A stretch of 64,000 bases of DNA from an uncultured Clostridia bacterium (GTDB lineage: Bacteria > Bacillota > Clostridia > TANB77 > CAG-508), in contig CAKOTF010000003.1 of assembly GCA_934120045.1 (NCBI GenBank), forward strand, positions 1-64,000, read 5' to 3'. Below, one piece after another: positions 1 to 7,948 of the stretch. Position 1 is the stretch's first letter, and each line of letters begins with the position of its first letter. A model generated the notes under the pieces. The model was not told the DNA's origin, did no database searches, and saw only the letters and a program-made list of their open reading frames with translations. A program made the translations under genes and the position numbers.

Positions 1-303
1 AGTTATGGAGCGATAAATGCAATTGTACAGACATCAGATGGAGGATATTTGTTAGGAAGAGAAAATGCATATATAACTAAAATAGATAGTGAGTATAAAA
101 AAGAATGGAGTGCGTATATAAATGATGGAACCCTTAGTTATGGAGCGATAAATGCAATTGTACAGACATCAGATGGAGGATATTTGTTAGGAAGAGAAAA
201 TGCATATATAACCAAATTAGATAGTGAGTATAAAAAAGAATGGAGTGCGTATATAAATGATGGAACCCTTAGTTATGGTTCAATAAATGCAATTGTTTGG
301 TAA
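1..303 (+). CDS. C-terminal end of a 45-residue tandem-repeat protein (5' end outside window)
   Basis: The frame is open from base 1, so the gene begins upstream of the window; the first internal ATG at 49 lies inside a repeat and is not a credible start. Two full 135-bp units (1-135, 136-270) and a partial third (271-303) encode near-identical 45-residue repeats. Each carries the block QTSDGGYLLGRE followed by AYITK(I/L)DSEYKKEWS. The DGGY...K.D....W pattern resembles delta-60/SBBP-type beta-propeller repeats, and similar blocks (QTSDGGYVAVG) occur in the large adhesin at 34746-42437. Stop is TAA at 301. Likely a secreted or surface beta-propeller repeat protein, but no signal or anchor is visible in this fragment. 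Near-identity of units suggests recent duplication. Confidence 0.75.
   Translation, partial: SYGAINAIVQTSDGGYLLGRENAYITKIDSEYKKEWSAYINDGTLSYGAINAIVQTSDGGYLLGRENAYITKLDSEYKKEWSAYINDGTLSYGSINAIVW
1..303 (+). repeat. 135-bp tandem repeat, 2.2 copies visible
   Basis: Period is 135 bp: the same words start at 1, 136 and 271. Copies 1 and 2 differ at only a few bases (around 78-88 versus 213-223). The array continues off the left edge. Confidence 0.9.
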
Positions 304-396
304 AAATAGTGGAAAAATAAAATTGTATATTATTTATTTAAAAGTGTGGCACTTATTATTGCAATTTATAAATAAAAAAGAAAATACAAAAAATCC

Positions 397-425
397 TTGA
401 AAAAACTATAAAAATATGATAATAT
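397..425 (+). promoter_or_regulatory. sigma-A-type promoter for pyrG
   Basis: TTGAAA at 397-402 and TAATAT at 420-425 with a 17-bp spacer. It lies upstream of the hairpin at 441-487, so that hairpin would be part of the pyrG leader transcript. Confidence 0.55.
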
Positions 426-440
426 AAAAACATAGTTTTT

Positions 441-493
441 AATAGATTAAAAAAAAACCGATTTTGCAGTTTTTATTTTAATCTATTTTTTTT
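441..493 (+). terminator. intrinsic terminator-like hairpin in the pyrG leader (possible attenuator)
   Basis: A 12-bp perfect stem (441-452 with 476-487) is followed by a run of T. It sits between the predicted promoter and pyrG. It may attenuate pyrG, as in other Firmicutes, or may simply end the upstream transcript. I do not see the G-rich initially transcribed sequence of the Bacillus pyrG mechanism. Confidence 0.6.
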
Positions 494-553
494 ATTTGAA
501 AAGGAAAAAACATTTTATTTATAGCAAAATAGGTAATATAGGAGGAACAATAA

Positions 554-2155
554 ATGAACACGAAATATGTATTTGTAACAGGAGGAGTAGTATCTGGGCT
601 AGGAAAAGGAATAACAGCTGCATCATTAGGAAGATTGTTAAAAAATAGAGGATATAAAGTAACAATACAAAAATTTGACCCATATTTAAATGTTGACCCA
701 GGAACAATGAGTCCATATGAACATGGAGAAGTATTCGTAACAGATGATGGAGCGGAAACAGATTTAGACTTAGGGCATTATGAAAGATTTATTGATGAAA
801 ACTTAACACAACATTCAAGTGTAACAATGGGAAAAGTATATTCAACAGTAATTGAAAAAGAAAGAAGAGGAGACTATTTAGGAAAAACAGTACAAGTAAT
901 ACCACATGTAACAAATGAAATAAAAGAGAGAATATATAGTTTTGAAAATACAGATACAGACATAGTTATAACAGAAGTTGGGGGAACAGTTGGAGATATA
1001 GAAGGATTATCAATAATAGAAGCAATCCGTCAAGTAGGATTAGAGAAAAATCCTGAAGATGTAGTATATATACATGTAACATTATTACCATACATATTTG
1101 GTTCAAATGAAATAAAATCAAAGCCAACACAACACTCTGTAAAAGAATTACAAAGTTTAGGAATACAACCAGATATTTTAGTATGTAGAACAGAGCAAGA
1201 GATTCCAGACACAATAAGAGAAAAATTAGCACTATTTTGTAATGTAAGAAAAAGTAGTGTAATACAAAATAAAACAGCAGATAATTTATATGCAGTTCCA
1301 CTAATGCTTGAAGAAGAAGGGTTAGCCAGAGAAGTATGTAATCATATGAGATTAGATAGATATGTTCCAGATAATACAGAATGGCAAAAAATGATAGATA
1401 ATATAAGAAGCATAGGAAATGAATCTGTAAATATAGGAATAGTAGGAAAATATATTCAATTAGAAGATTCATATTTGTCAGTAATAGAAAGTTTACATCA
1501 TGCAGGATTTGCCAATAAGGTAAAAGTTAACATTAAATTAATAGATTGTGAAACAATAAATAAAGAAACAGCCCAAGAAAAATTAAAAGGATTGCAAGGA
1601 ATAATAGTTCCAGGTGGATTTGGAAATAGAGGAATAGAAGGAAAAATAGAAACAATTAGATATGCAAGAGAGAATAAAATTCCATTCTTAGGAATATGTT
1701 TAGGTATGCAAATGGCAGTTATAGAATTTGCAAGAAATGTATTGGGACTAAAAGATGCAAATTCAGCAGAATTTAATGAATCTACTGCAAATCCAGTTAT
1801 ACATATAATGGATGATCAAATAGGAATAGATAAAAAAGGTGGAACAATGCGTTTAGGAGCATATCCATGTATATTAAAAGAAGGAACATTAGCAAAAGAA
1901 TTATATGGAAAAGAGCAAATTTCAGAAAGACACAGACATAGATATGAATATAATAATGAATATAAAGAAAGATTAGAAAAAGCAGGTTTAATATGTTCTG
2001 GAACATCACCAGATGGAAAATTAGTTGAAATAGTAGAATATAAAGAACATCCATATTTTATAGCAGGACAATTCCATCCAGAATTAAAATCAAGACCTAA
2101 TAGACCAGCACCATTATTTGTAGGATTGGTTAAAGCAGCTAAAAATATTAAATAA
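554..2155 (+). CDS. pyrG: CTP synthase (glutamine-hydrolysing)
   Basis: Makes CTP from UTP, ATP and glutamine in the cytoplasm, the last step of pyrimidine nucleotide synthesis. The 533-residue length is normal for the family. The N-terminal synthetase domain opens with the diagnostic GGVVSGLGKG loop (about residues 10-19). The C-terminal class I glutamine amidotransferase domain shows GICLGMQ with nucleophile Cys382 and FHPE with His508 and Glu510. The ATG follows an AGGAGG site with good spacing. It is followed after 30 bp by a dCMP deaminase gene, so the two form a small pyrimidine unit. Regulation could involve the leader hairpin at 441-487. Confidence 0.97.
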   Translation: MNTKYVFVTGGVVSGLGKGITAASLGRLLKNRGYKVTIQKFDPYLNVDPGTMSPYEHGEVFVTDDGAETDLDLGHYERFIDENLTQHSSVTMGKVYSTVIEKERRGDYLGKTVQVIPHVTNEIKERIYSFENTDTDIVITEVGGTVGDIEGLSIIEAIRQVGLEKNPEDVVYIHVTLLPYIFGSNEIKSKPTQHSVKELQSLGIQPDILVCRTEQEIPDTIREKLALFCNVRKSSVIQNKTADNLYAVPLMLEEEGLAREVCNHMRLDRYVPDNTEWQKMIDNIRSIGNESVNIGIVGKYIQLEDSYLSVIESLHHAGFANKVKVNIKLIDCETINKETAQEKLKGLQGIIVPGGFGNRGIEGKIETIRYARENKIPFLGICLGMQMAVIEFARNVLGLKDANSAEFNESTANPVIHIMDDQIGIDKKGGTMRLGAYPCILKEGTLAKELYGKEQISERHRHRYEYNNEYKERLEKAGLICSGTSPDGKLVEIVEYKEHPYFIAGQFHPELKSRPNRPAPLFVGLVKAAKNIK

Positions 2156-2185
2156 ATTATTCTAATATAAGAAAGGAAAAAGTTT

Positions 2186-2707
2186 ATGAATAATGAGTTT
2201 GAAAAATGGCAAGAAAAGTGTAAAGAATCAGGAAATAAAAGAAATGATTATTTGACTTGGGACGAATACTTTATGGCAATTGCAAAACTATCATCAAAAA
2301 GAAGTAAAGATCCTAATACACAAGTTGGAGCATGTATTGTAAGTAATGATAATAGAATATTATCAATAGGATATAATGGAGCACCAAATGGATTTGAAGA
2401 TGAAAATTTTCCATGGGCAAGAGATGGAGAAAAAATTTATACAAAATATCCATATGTATGTCATGCAGAAATGAATGCAATTTTAAATTATAGAGGAACA
2501 AAAAAAGAATTTGAAAATGCAAAAATATATGTAGACTTATTTCCATGTAATGAATGTGCAAAATTAATAATTCAATCAGGAATAAAAGAAGTAATATATT
2601 TGTCAGATAAGTATAATGGAACAGATGAAAATATTGCATCAAAAAGATTATTTGACACATGTAAAGTTAAATATAAACAGATTGAATGTAAAGAAATAAC
2701 AATTTAA
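2186..2707 (+). CDS. dCMP deaminase (ComEB-type)
   Basis: A 173-residue zinc deaminase of the cytidine/deoxycytidylate deaminase family. The zinc and proton-shuttle motif HAE (His93, Glu95) and the second motif PCNEC (Cys121, Cys124) are intact. Length and the long insertion between the motifs fit deoxycytidylate deaminase, which makes dUMP for thymidylate synthesis, rather than cytidine or tRNA adenosine deaminase. It follows pyrG by 30 bp in the same direction and is closed by a hairpin at 2711-2757, so co-transcription is likely. Substrate assignment is from family resemblance only. Confidence 0.88.
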   Translation: MNNEFEKWQEKCKESGNKRNDYLTWDEYFMAIAKLSSKRSKDPNTQVGACIVSNDNRILSIGYNGAPNGFEDENFPWARDGEKIYTKYPYVCHAEMNAILNYRGTKKEFENAKIYVDLFPCNECAKLIIQSGIKEVIYLSDKYNGTDENIASKRLFDTCKVKYKQIECKEITI

Positions 2708-2710
2708 TAA

Positions 2711-2757
2711 AAATAGACTTATAGTTTGAAAATACTCAAATTATGGGTCTATTTTTT
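2711..2757 (+). terminator. rho-independent terminator after the dCMP deaminase gene
   Basis: Stem of AAATAGAC (2711-2718) with GTCTATTT (2747-2754), an inner paired block, then T-run. Confidence 0.7.
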
Positions 2758-2816
2758 ATATAATGAACATATAATTATTATGAATGTGAAGATTTTGTGA
2801 AAAATAAATAAAACTA

Positions 2817-2845
2817 TTGACAAAGGAAAAAATAGGGTATATATT
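2817..2845 (+). promoter_or_regulatory. groESL promoter
   Basis: Perfect TTGACA (2817-2822), 17-bp spacer, TATATT (2840-2845); the CIRCE element starts two bases later. Confidence 0.85.
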
Positions 2846-2846
2846 A

Positions 2847-2873
2847 TTAGCAGTCAAACAAAAAGAGTGCTAA
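2847..2873 (+). promoter_or_regulatory. CIRCE operator (HrcA binding site)
   Basis: TTAGCAGTC - 9 bp - GAGTGCTAA matches the CIRCE consensus TTAGCACTC-N9-GAGTGCTAA with one mismatch in the left arm. Its place just after the groESL -10 box fits HrcA repression of chaperonin transcription. No hrcA gene is in this window. Confidence 0.93.
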
Positions 2874-2919
2874 TGTAAAAAAGCTATTAAAACATAGCAC
2901 TAATAGAGGAGGTAATATT

Positions 2920-3201
2920 ATGATAAAACCATTATCAGATAGAGTATTAATAAAAATGAAAGAAAAGGAAGAAACAACAAAGAGTGGAATAATATTGTCA
3001 AGTCAAGCACAAGAAAAACCACAAATTGCAGAAGTTATAGAAGTTGGACCAGGAAGAATGGTTGACGGAAAAAGAGAAGAATTAGAAGTAAAAAAAGGTG
3101 ATAATGTAGTAGTAAGCCAATATGGTGGAACAAAAGTGAAATATGAAGGAGAAGAATACATCATATTAAGAGAAGAAGACATATTAGCAATAGTAAAATA
3201 A
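2920..3201 (+). CDS. groES: co-chaperonin GroES (Cpn10)
   Basis: A 93-residue cap protein of the GroEL folding chamber. It starts IKPLSDRVLIK and contains the mobile-loop region TTKSGIILSSQAQEKPQ, both typical of Cpn10; length is normal. An AGGAGGT site precedes the ATG. It is the first gene of the heat-shock pair groES-groEL (42 bp apart), under a strong promoter overlapped by CIRCE. Confidence 0.97.
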   Translation: MIKPLSDRVLIKMKEKEETTKSGIILSSQAQEKPQIAEVIEVGPGRMVDGKREELEVKKGDNVVVSQYGGTKVKYEGEEYIILREEDILAIVK

Positions 3202-3242
3202 AAAAATTATATTAACAAATAATTTTAGGAGGTTGATTAATT

Positions 3243-4880
3243 ATGGCAAAACAAATTAAATTTGGAGAAGATGCAAGAAAATCATTATTAGAAGGAGTTA
3301 ATAAATTAGCAGATACAGTAAAAGTAACATTAGGACCAAAAGGAAGAAATGTTGTATTAGATAAAAGTTTTGGAGCACCATTAATTACAAATGATGGTGT
3401 AACAATAGCTAAAGAAATTGAATTAGAAGACAAATTTGAAAATATGGGAGCACGTCTTGTAAAAGAAGTATCCACAAAAACAAATGATGTTGCAGGAGAT
3501 GGAACGACAACAGCAACAGTTTTAGCTCAAGCAATGATTAAAGAAGGAGTTAAAAATGTAGCAGCTGGAGCAGATCCAATGGCAATAAAAAGAGGTATAG
3601 AAAAAGCCGTTGATGGAGCTGTGGCAGAATTAAAAGAAATTACATCACCAGTTAATGGAAAAGAAGATATAGCAAGAGTTGCAAGTATATCAGCAAATAA
3701 TACAGAAGTTGGTGAATTAATAGCTGATGCAATGGAAAAAGTATCAAAAGATGGTGTAATAACAATTGAAGAATCAAAAACATCACAAACAGAATTAAAT
3801 GTAGTGGAAGGAATGCAATTTGACAAAGGATATGTATCACCATATATGGTAACAGATACAGAAAAAATGGAAGCAATTGTAGATAATCCATATATTTTAA
3901 TAACAGATAGAAAAATAAGCAATATTCAAGAAATATTACCATTACTAGAAAACTTAATGCAATCATCAGGAAAACTAGTTATAGTATGTGATGACATTGA
4001 AAGTGAAGCACTATCAACATTAATACTAAATAAATTAAGAGGAGTATTAAATGTTGTTGCAGTAAAAGCACCTGGATTTGGAGATAAGAGAAAAGCAATG
4101 TTAGAGGACATGGCAATTCTAACAGGTGGTGAAGTAATATCACAAGATTTAGGAATGGAATTAAAAGATACACAAATTACACAATTAGGTAGAGCAAAAC
4201 AAGTAAAAGTACAAAAAGAAAATACAATAATTGTTGATGGTGCAGGAGATAAAGAAAAAATTGCCGAAAGAGTAAGACAAATAAAAGCTCAAATCGAAGA
4301 AACAAAGAGTGAATTTGATAAAGAAAACTTACATGAAAGATTAGCAAAGATTGCTGGAGGAGTTGCAGTAATTGGAGTTGGAGCAGCAACAGAAGTTGAA
4401 ATGAAAGATAAAAAACTAAGAATAGAAGATGCATTATCAGCAACAAAAGCAGCTGTTGAAGAAGGAATTGTAGCTGGTGGTGGAACAGCATATGTAAATA
4501 TTATACCAGCAGTAGAAAAAGTTGCAAAATCACTTGAAGGTGGAGAAAAACTAGGTGCAGAAATAGTATTAAAAGCATTAGAAGAACCAGTTAAACAAAT
4601 TGCAAGAAATGCAGGATTAGAACCAGCAGTTATATTAGATAATGTAAAGAAATCAGCATCTGGATTTGGATTTGATGCAGATAAAGAACAATATGTAGAT
4701 ATGAAAAAAGCTGGAATAGTTGATCCAACAAAAGTAACAAGGAGTGCATTACAAAATGCAGCATCAGTAGCAGCAATGGTACTTACAACAGAAAGCTTAG
4801 TAACAGATGCTCCAGAACCAAAATCATGTGGATGTGGAAACAATCATGAAATGGATAATGGAATGAACGGAATGTATTAA
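3243..4880 (+). CDS. groEL: chaperonin GroEL (Cpn60)
   Basis: The 545-residue subunit of the ATP-dependent double-ring chaperonin. Diagnostic blocks include TLGPKGRNVVLDKSFG, the nucleotide loop AGDGTTTATVLA near residue 85, and the apical and C-terminal equatorial segments (EEGIVAGGGTAYVN). The C terminus is an unusual Gly/Asn/Met-rich tail including a short CGCG cluster, a variant of the usual GGM repeat tail. Strong AGGAGG site. Terminated at 4905-4940. Confidence 0.98.
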   Translation: MAKQIKFGEDARKSLLEGVNKLADTVKVTLGPKGRNVVLDKSFGAPLITNDGVTIAKEIELEDKFENMGARLVKEVSTKTNDVAGDGTTTATVLAQAMIKEGVKNVAAGADPMAIKRGIEKAVDGAVAELKEITSPVNGKEDIARVASISANNTEVGELIADAMEKVSKDGVITIEESKTSQTELNVVEGMQFDKGYVSPYMVTDTEKMEAIVDNPYILITDRKISNIQEILPLLENLMQSSGKLVIVCDDIESEALSTLILNKLRGVLNVVAVKAPGFGDKRKAMLEDMAILTGGEVISQDLGMELKDTQITQLGRAKQVKVQKENTIIVDGAGDKEKIAERVRQIKAQIEETKSEFDKENLHERLAKIAGGVAVIGVGAATEVEMKDKKLRIEDALSATKAAVEEGIVAGGGTAYVNIIPAVEKVAKSLEGGEKLGAEIVLKALEEPVKQIARNAGLEPAVILDNVKKSASGFGFDADKEQYVDMKKAGIVDPTKVTRSALQNAASVAAMVLTTESLVTDAPEPKSCGCGNNHEMDNGMNGMY

Positions 4881-4904
4881 TAAAACATTATACAAAAGTG
4901 TCGA

Positions 4905-4940
4905 AAAAAGCAACAAATTTAGTTTTGTTGCTTTTTATAT
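4905..4940 (+). terminator. groESL terminator
   Basis: 13-bp perfect stem (4905-4917 with 4924-4936); the right arm itself ends in the T-run. Confidence 0.85.
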
Positions 4941-4968
4941 AAAAAAATGACTTGTATGTATACATAAC

Positions 4969-4997
4969 TTGCAAAAAAAGTAAAAATATGGTATAAT
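4969..4997 (+). promoter_or_regulatory. strong extended -10 promoter for the 47-residue gene
   Basis: TTGCAA (4969-4974), 17-bp spacer, TATAAT (4992-4997) with an upstream TG (extended -10). Confidence 0.8.
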
Positions 4998-5037
4998 AGT
5001 TCTATCATGATGGCTGTATGCCAAGGAGGTAAATTTC

Positions 5038-5181
5038 ATGATTAAATATGATGCTATCGTTGGGTTTTATTATGTGGATATGACCGGACAGGTTATGTCT
5101 GCAGAAATCTTCAAGCTGAATCAGGTGGCTCACGAATTGAACAGAAATCTGATCAGGCTCAGAGAGCTCAGCGCAAGTTAA
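5038..5181 (+). CDS. 47-residue protein of unknown function, atypical base composition
   Basis: ATG at 5038 lies 8 bases after a near-perfect AAGGAGGT site (5023-5030). The gene has its own consensus promoter (4969-4997) and a strong terminator (5206-5235), so it is a self-contained unit. The product starts MIKYDAIVGFYYVDMTGQVM and continues into a likely amphipathic helix rich in Leu, Asn and Arg. I recognise no family. By my count the gene is about 41% GC, well above its neighbours, and uses codons such as CTG, CTC and ACC that are rare here. This suggests acquisition or a different selection regime. A dual small-RNA role cannot be excluded. Confidence 0.65.
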   Translation: MIKYDAIVGFYYVDMTGQVMSAEIFKLNQVAHELNRNLIRLRELSAS

Positions 5182-5205
5182 AGAACCAACAATATCCCTG
5201 GCAAG

Positions 5206-5235
5206 GGACCCAAGCAGTGCTTGGGTCCTTTTTAT
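5206..5235 (+). terminator. strong terminator after the 47-residue gene
   Basis: 9-bp GC-rich stem GGACCCAAG (5206-5214) with CTTGGGTCC (5220-5228), then a T-run. Confidence 0.9.
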
Positions 5236-5237
5236 AT

Positions 5238-5275
5238 AGTAGGAAAGTTCTCCTTGTAGGAGGACTTTCTGTACT
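5238..5275 (+). repeat. imperfect hairpin sharing a 17-nt word with the hairpin after pflB
   Basis: Arms 5238-5254 and 5258-5275 pair imperfectly. The 17-nt word TATATAGTAGGAAAGTT at 5233-5249 recurs exactly at 7769-7785. Confidence 0.6.
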
Positions 5276-5280
5276 AGATA

Positions 5281-5347
5281 AATATGGCGAGTCTTAGATT
5301 TTATTAAAATTCTCATTTGATAGAAAATCTTATACTCGCTTTTTTAC
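5281..5347 (+). repeat. 53-nt hairpin repeat element, copy 1
   Basis: Hairpin 5287-5339 begins GCGAGT and ends ACTCGC, followed by a T-run. It is 48/53 identical to the hairpin at 22055-22107, and the flanking TAT-GG and TTTTTTA are also conserved. This looks like a dispersed intergenic element, possibly functioning as a terminator. Confidence 0.75.
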
Positions 5348-5369
5348 ATAAAAAATCACAAAAATTTCA

Positions 5370-5398
5370 TTGACAATTCAAATTATTATCCTTATAAT
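5370..5398 (+). promoter_or_regulatory. pflB promoter
   Basis: Perfect TTGACA (5370-5375), 17-bp spacer, perfect TATAAT (5393-5398). Confidence 0.85.
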
Positions 5399-5469
5399 TA
5401 GTATGGCAAAAGAATAAAAATGTAATACAATAAACAAATATGGAAAAAATAAAAATGGAGGTAATAAAA

Positions 5470-7707
5470 ATGGATTTTGAACAATGGAAAGGCTTTGAAA
5501 AAGGCGAATGGAAAAGAAAAATCGATGTAAGAAATTTCATTCAAAAGAACTATACACCATATGAAGGAAATGCAACATTTTTAACAGGAACAACAGAAAA
5601 AACAAAAAAATTATGGGATGAAGTATTAAAATTATATGAAAAAGAAAGAAATTCAAATGGTTCAGTATTAGATATAGATACAAAAACAATATCAACAGTA
5701 TCAGCACATGAAGCTGGATATATAGATAAAGACTTAGAAGAAATAGTAGGATTACAAACAGATGCACCATTAAAAAGAGCAATAATGCCTTATGGTGGGA
5801 TTAAAATAGTAGAAAAATCATGTGAAGCTTATGGAAGAGAAGTAGACCCAGAAGTTGACAAAATATTCCATACAGTAAGAAAAACACACAATGATGGAGT
5901 ATTTAGTGTATATACACCAGATATAAGAGCTGCAAGAAGTGCACACTTAATTACAGGACTTCCAGATGGATATGGAAGAGGAAGAATAATTGGAGATTAC
6001 AGAAGAGTAGCACTATATGGTGTTGATGAATTAATTAGAGAAAAACAATTAGATTTAGAAGAATTAGATGTAGATGAATTTACAGAAGATGTAATAAGAG
6101 AAAGAGAAGAAATCTATGAACAAATAAAAGCATTAAACGAATTAAAAGCAATGGCTGCAAAATATGGATTTGATATATCAAGACCAGCTGGAAATGCAAA
6201 AGAAGCAATACAATGGTTATATTTTGGATATTTAGGAGCAATAAAAGATCAAAATGGTGCTGCAATGAGTATTGGTAGAACATCAACATTTTTAGATATA
6301 TATATAGAAAGAGATTTCAAAAATGGAACATTAACAGAAGAACAAGCACAAGAATTAATGGATCATTTTGTAATGAAATTAAGATTAGTAAGATTTTTAA
6401 GAACACCAGAATACAATGAATTATTTAGTGGAGATCCAGTTTGGGTAACAGAAAGTATTGGTGGTATGGGAGTTGATGGAAGAACATTAGTAACAAAGAA
6501 CTCATTCAGAATTTTACACACACTAGAAAATTTAGGACCTGCACCAGAACCAAATTTAACAGTATTATGGTCAACAAGATTACCAGAAGGATTTAAACGT
6601 TATACAGCAAACTTATCAATCAAAACATCTTCAATTCAATATGAAAATGATGATGTAATGAGAACAACATTAGGTGATGATTATGGAATTGCTTGTTGTG
6701 TATCACCAATGAAGATAGGAAAACAAATGCAATTCTTTGGAGCAAGAGCAAATTTAGCAAAAACATTATTATATGCAATAAATGGTGGAAAAGACGAAAA
6801 ATCTGGAAAACAAGTAGCTCCAAGATTTGAACCAATAACATCAGAATATCTAGATTATGATGAAGTTATGGTAAAATTTGATCAAATGATGGATTATGTA
6901 GCAAAAATTTATATAAAAGCATTAAATGCAATACACTATATGCATGATAAATATTCTTATGAAGCAATAGAAATGGCTTTACATGATAAAGATGTAATAA
7001 GAACAATGGCATGTGGTATAGCTGGACTTTCAGTAGTTGCAGACTCATTATCAGCAATTAAATATGCAAAAGTAAAAGTTATAAGAGATGAAAACGGATT
7101 AGCAGTTGACTATGAAATTGAAGGAGATTATCCAAAATTCGGAAATGATGATGACAGAGTTGATCAAATAGCTGTTGATGTTGTAACACAATTTTTAAGA
7201 AAATTAAAGAAACATCCTGCATATAGAGGGGCAAAACAAACATTATCAATATTAACAATAACATCAAATGTTGTATATGGAAAAGCAACAGGAAATACAC
7301 CTGATGGAAGAAGAGCAGGAGCTCCATTTGGACCAGGTGCAAACCCATTACATGGAAGAGATACAAATGGTGCATTAGCTGTAATGAACTCAATTGCAAA
7401 ATTACCATTTGAAGAATCAGAAGATGGTATTTCATTCACATTTGCAATTACACCTTCAACATTAGGTCAAGATATGTGGACAAAAGAAACAAATCTTGTA
7501 AGTATGTTAGATGGATATTTTGCAGAAACAGGACATCATATTAATGTTAATGTATTTGATAGAGCTTTACTTGAAGATGCTATGGAACATCCAGAAAAAT
7601 ATCCTCAACTTACAATTAGAGTTTCAGGATATGCTGTAAACTTTACAAAATTAACAAGAGAACAACAATTAGATGTAATTAACAGAACAATTCATGAAAG
7701 AATTTAA
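5470..7707 (+). CDS. pflB: formate C-acetyltransferase (pyruvate formate-lyase)
   Basis: Glycyl-radical enzyme converting pyruvate and CoA to acetyl-CoA and formate in anaerobic fermentation. The start is placed at 5470 because GGAGGT sits just upstream; an in-frame ATG at 5440 has no such site. The product is 745 residues, normal for PflB. The catalytic pair Cys409-Cys410 lies in GIACCVSPMK, and the radical glycine is Gly720 in RVSGYAVNF near the C terminus. A second signature, TPDGRRAGAPFGPGANP, is typical of true PFL rather than glycerol dehydratase relatives. The activating enzyme PflA is not adjacent, which is common but means it must be encoded elsewhere. Confidence 0.97.
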   Translation: MDFEQWKGFEKGEWKRKIDVRNFIQKNYTPYEGNATFLTGTTEKTKKLWDEVLKLYEKERNSNGSVLDIDTKTISTVSAHEAGYIDKDLEEIVGLQTDAPLKRAIMPYGGIKIVEKSCEAYGREVDPEVDKIFHTVRKTHNDGVFSVYTPDIRAARSAHLITGLPDGYGRGRIIGDYRRVALYGVDELIREKQLDLEELDVDEFTEDVIREREEIYEQIKALNELKAMAAKYGFDISRPAGNAKEAIQWLYFGYLGAIKDQNGAAMSIGRTSTFLDIYIERDFKNGTLTEEQAQELMDHFVMKLRLVRFLRTPEYNELFSGDPVWVTESIGGMGVDGRTLVTKNSFRILHTLENLGPAPEPNLTVLWSTRLPEGFKRYTANLSIKTSSIQYENDDVMRTTLGDDYGIACCVSPMKIGKQMQFFGARANLAKTLLYAINGGKDEKSGKQVAPRFEPITSEYLDYDEVMVKFDQMMDYVAKIYIKALNAIHYMHDKYSYEAIEMALHDKDVIRTMACGIAGLSVVADSLSAIKYAKVKVIRDENGLAVDYEIEGDYPKFGNDDDRVDQIAVDVVTQFLRKLKKHPAYRGAKQTLSILTITSNVVYGKATGNTPDGRRAGAPFGPGANPLHGRDTNGALAVMNSIAKLPFEESEDGISFTFAITPSTLGQDMWTKETNLVSMLDGYFAETGHHINVNVFDRALLEDAMEHPEKYPQLTIRVSGYAVNFTKLTREQQLDVINRTIHERI

Positions 7708-7725
7708 TAAAAGATAGATATAAAG

Positions 7726-7767
7726 CTTTAAGAATTTCTATATAATAGTAATTCTTAAAGTTATTTT
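7726..7767 (+). terminator. pflB terminator
   Basis: 11-bp perfect stem (7726-7736 with 7750-7760) followed by a T-rich tail. Confidence 0.8.
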
Positions 7768-7768
7768 T

Positions 7769-7803
7769 TATATAGTAGGAAAGTTATACTTTCCTACTAT
7801 ATA
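7769..7803. repeat. perfect 15-bp inverted repeat after pflB
   Basis: Arms 7769-7783 and 7789-7803 are perfectly complementary around a 5-nt loop. The left arm matches the word at 5233-5249. A GC-richer unexplained stretch follows to about 7870. Confidence 0.8.
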
Positions 7804-7890
7804 AAAAGTTACAATCGCTAGCATTTTGATATTTCATCGCTTCGCTCAGAAACTCAAATCGGGCGAAAACAAATAATAATGTTATAAAGA

Positions 7891-7919
7891 TTGACGCAAT
7901 TTACATAATGTGATATACT
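7891..7919 (+). promoter_or_regulatory. promoter for the 7949 gene
   Basis: TTGACG (7891-7896), 17-bp spacer, TATACT (7914-7919) with extended -10 TG. Confidence 0.75.
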
Positions 7920-7948
7920 GATAAATAGTGTAAAAAAGGAGAATTCAT

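Noticed and set aside
5005..5316. 103-residue minus-strand open frame across the 47-residue gene
   Set aside because: It runs through the promoter-side, a gene and two hairpins on the opposite strand and lacks a ribosome site; the plus-strand unit has full signals.
5440..5469. Upstream start for pflB
   Set aside because: The extension MEKIKMEVIK covers the GGAGGT ribosome site that serves ATG 5470.
7769..7803. Perfect palindrome as an insertion-sequence end
   Set aside because: No transposase gene or matching terminal repeat at a sensible distance; kept only as a hairpin repeat.
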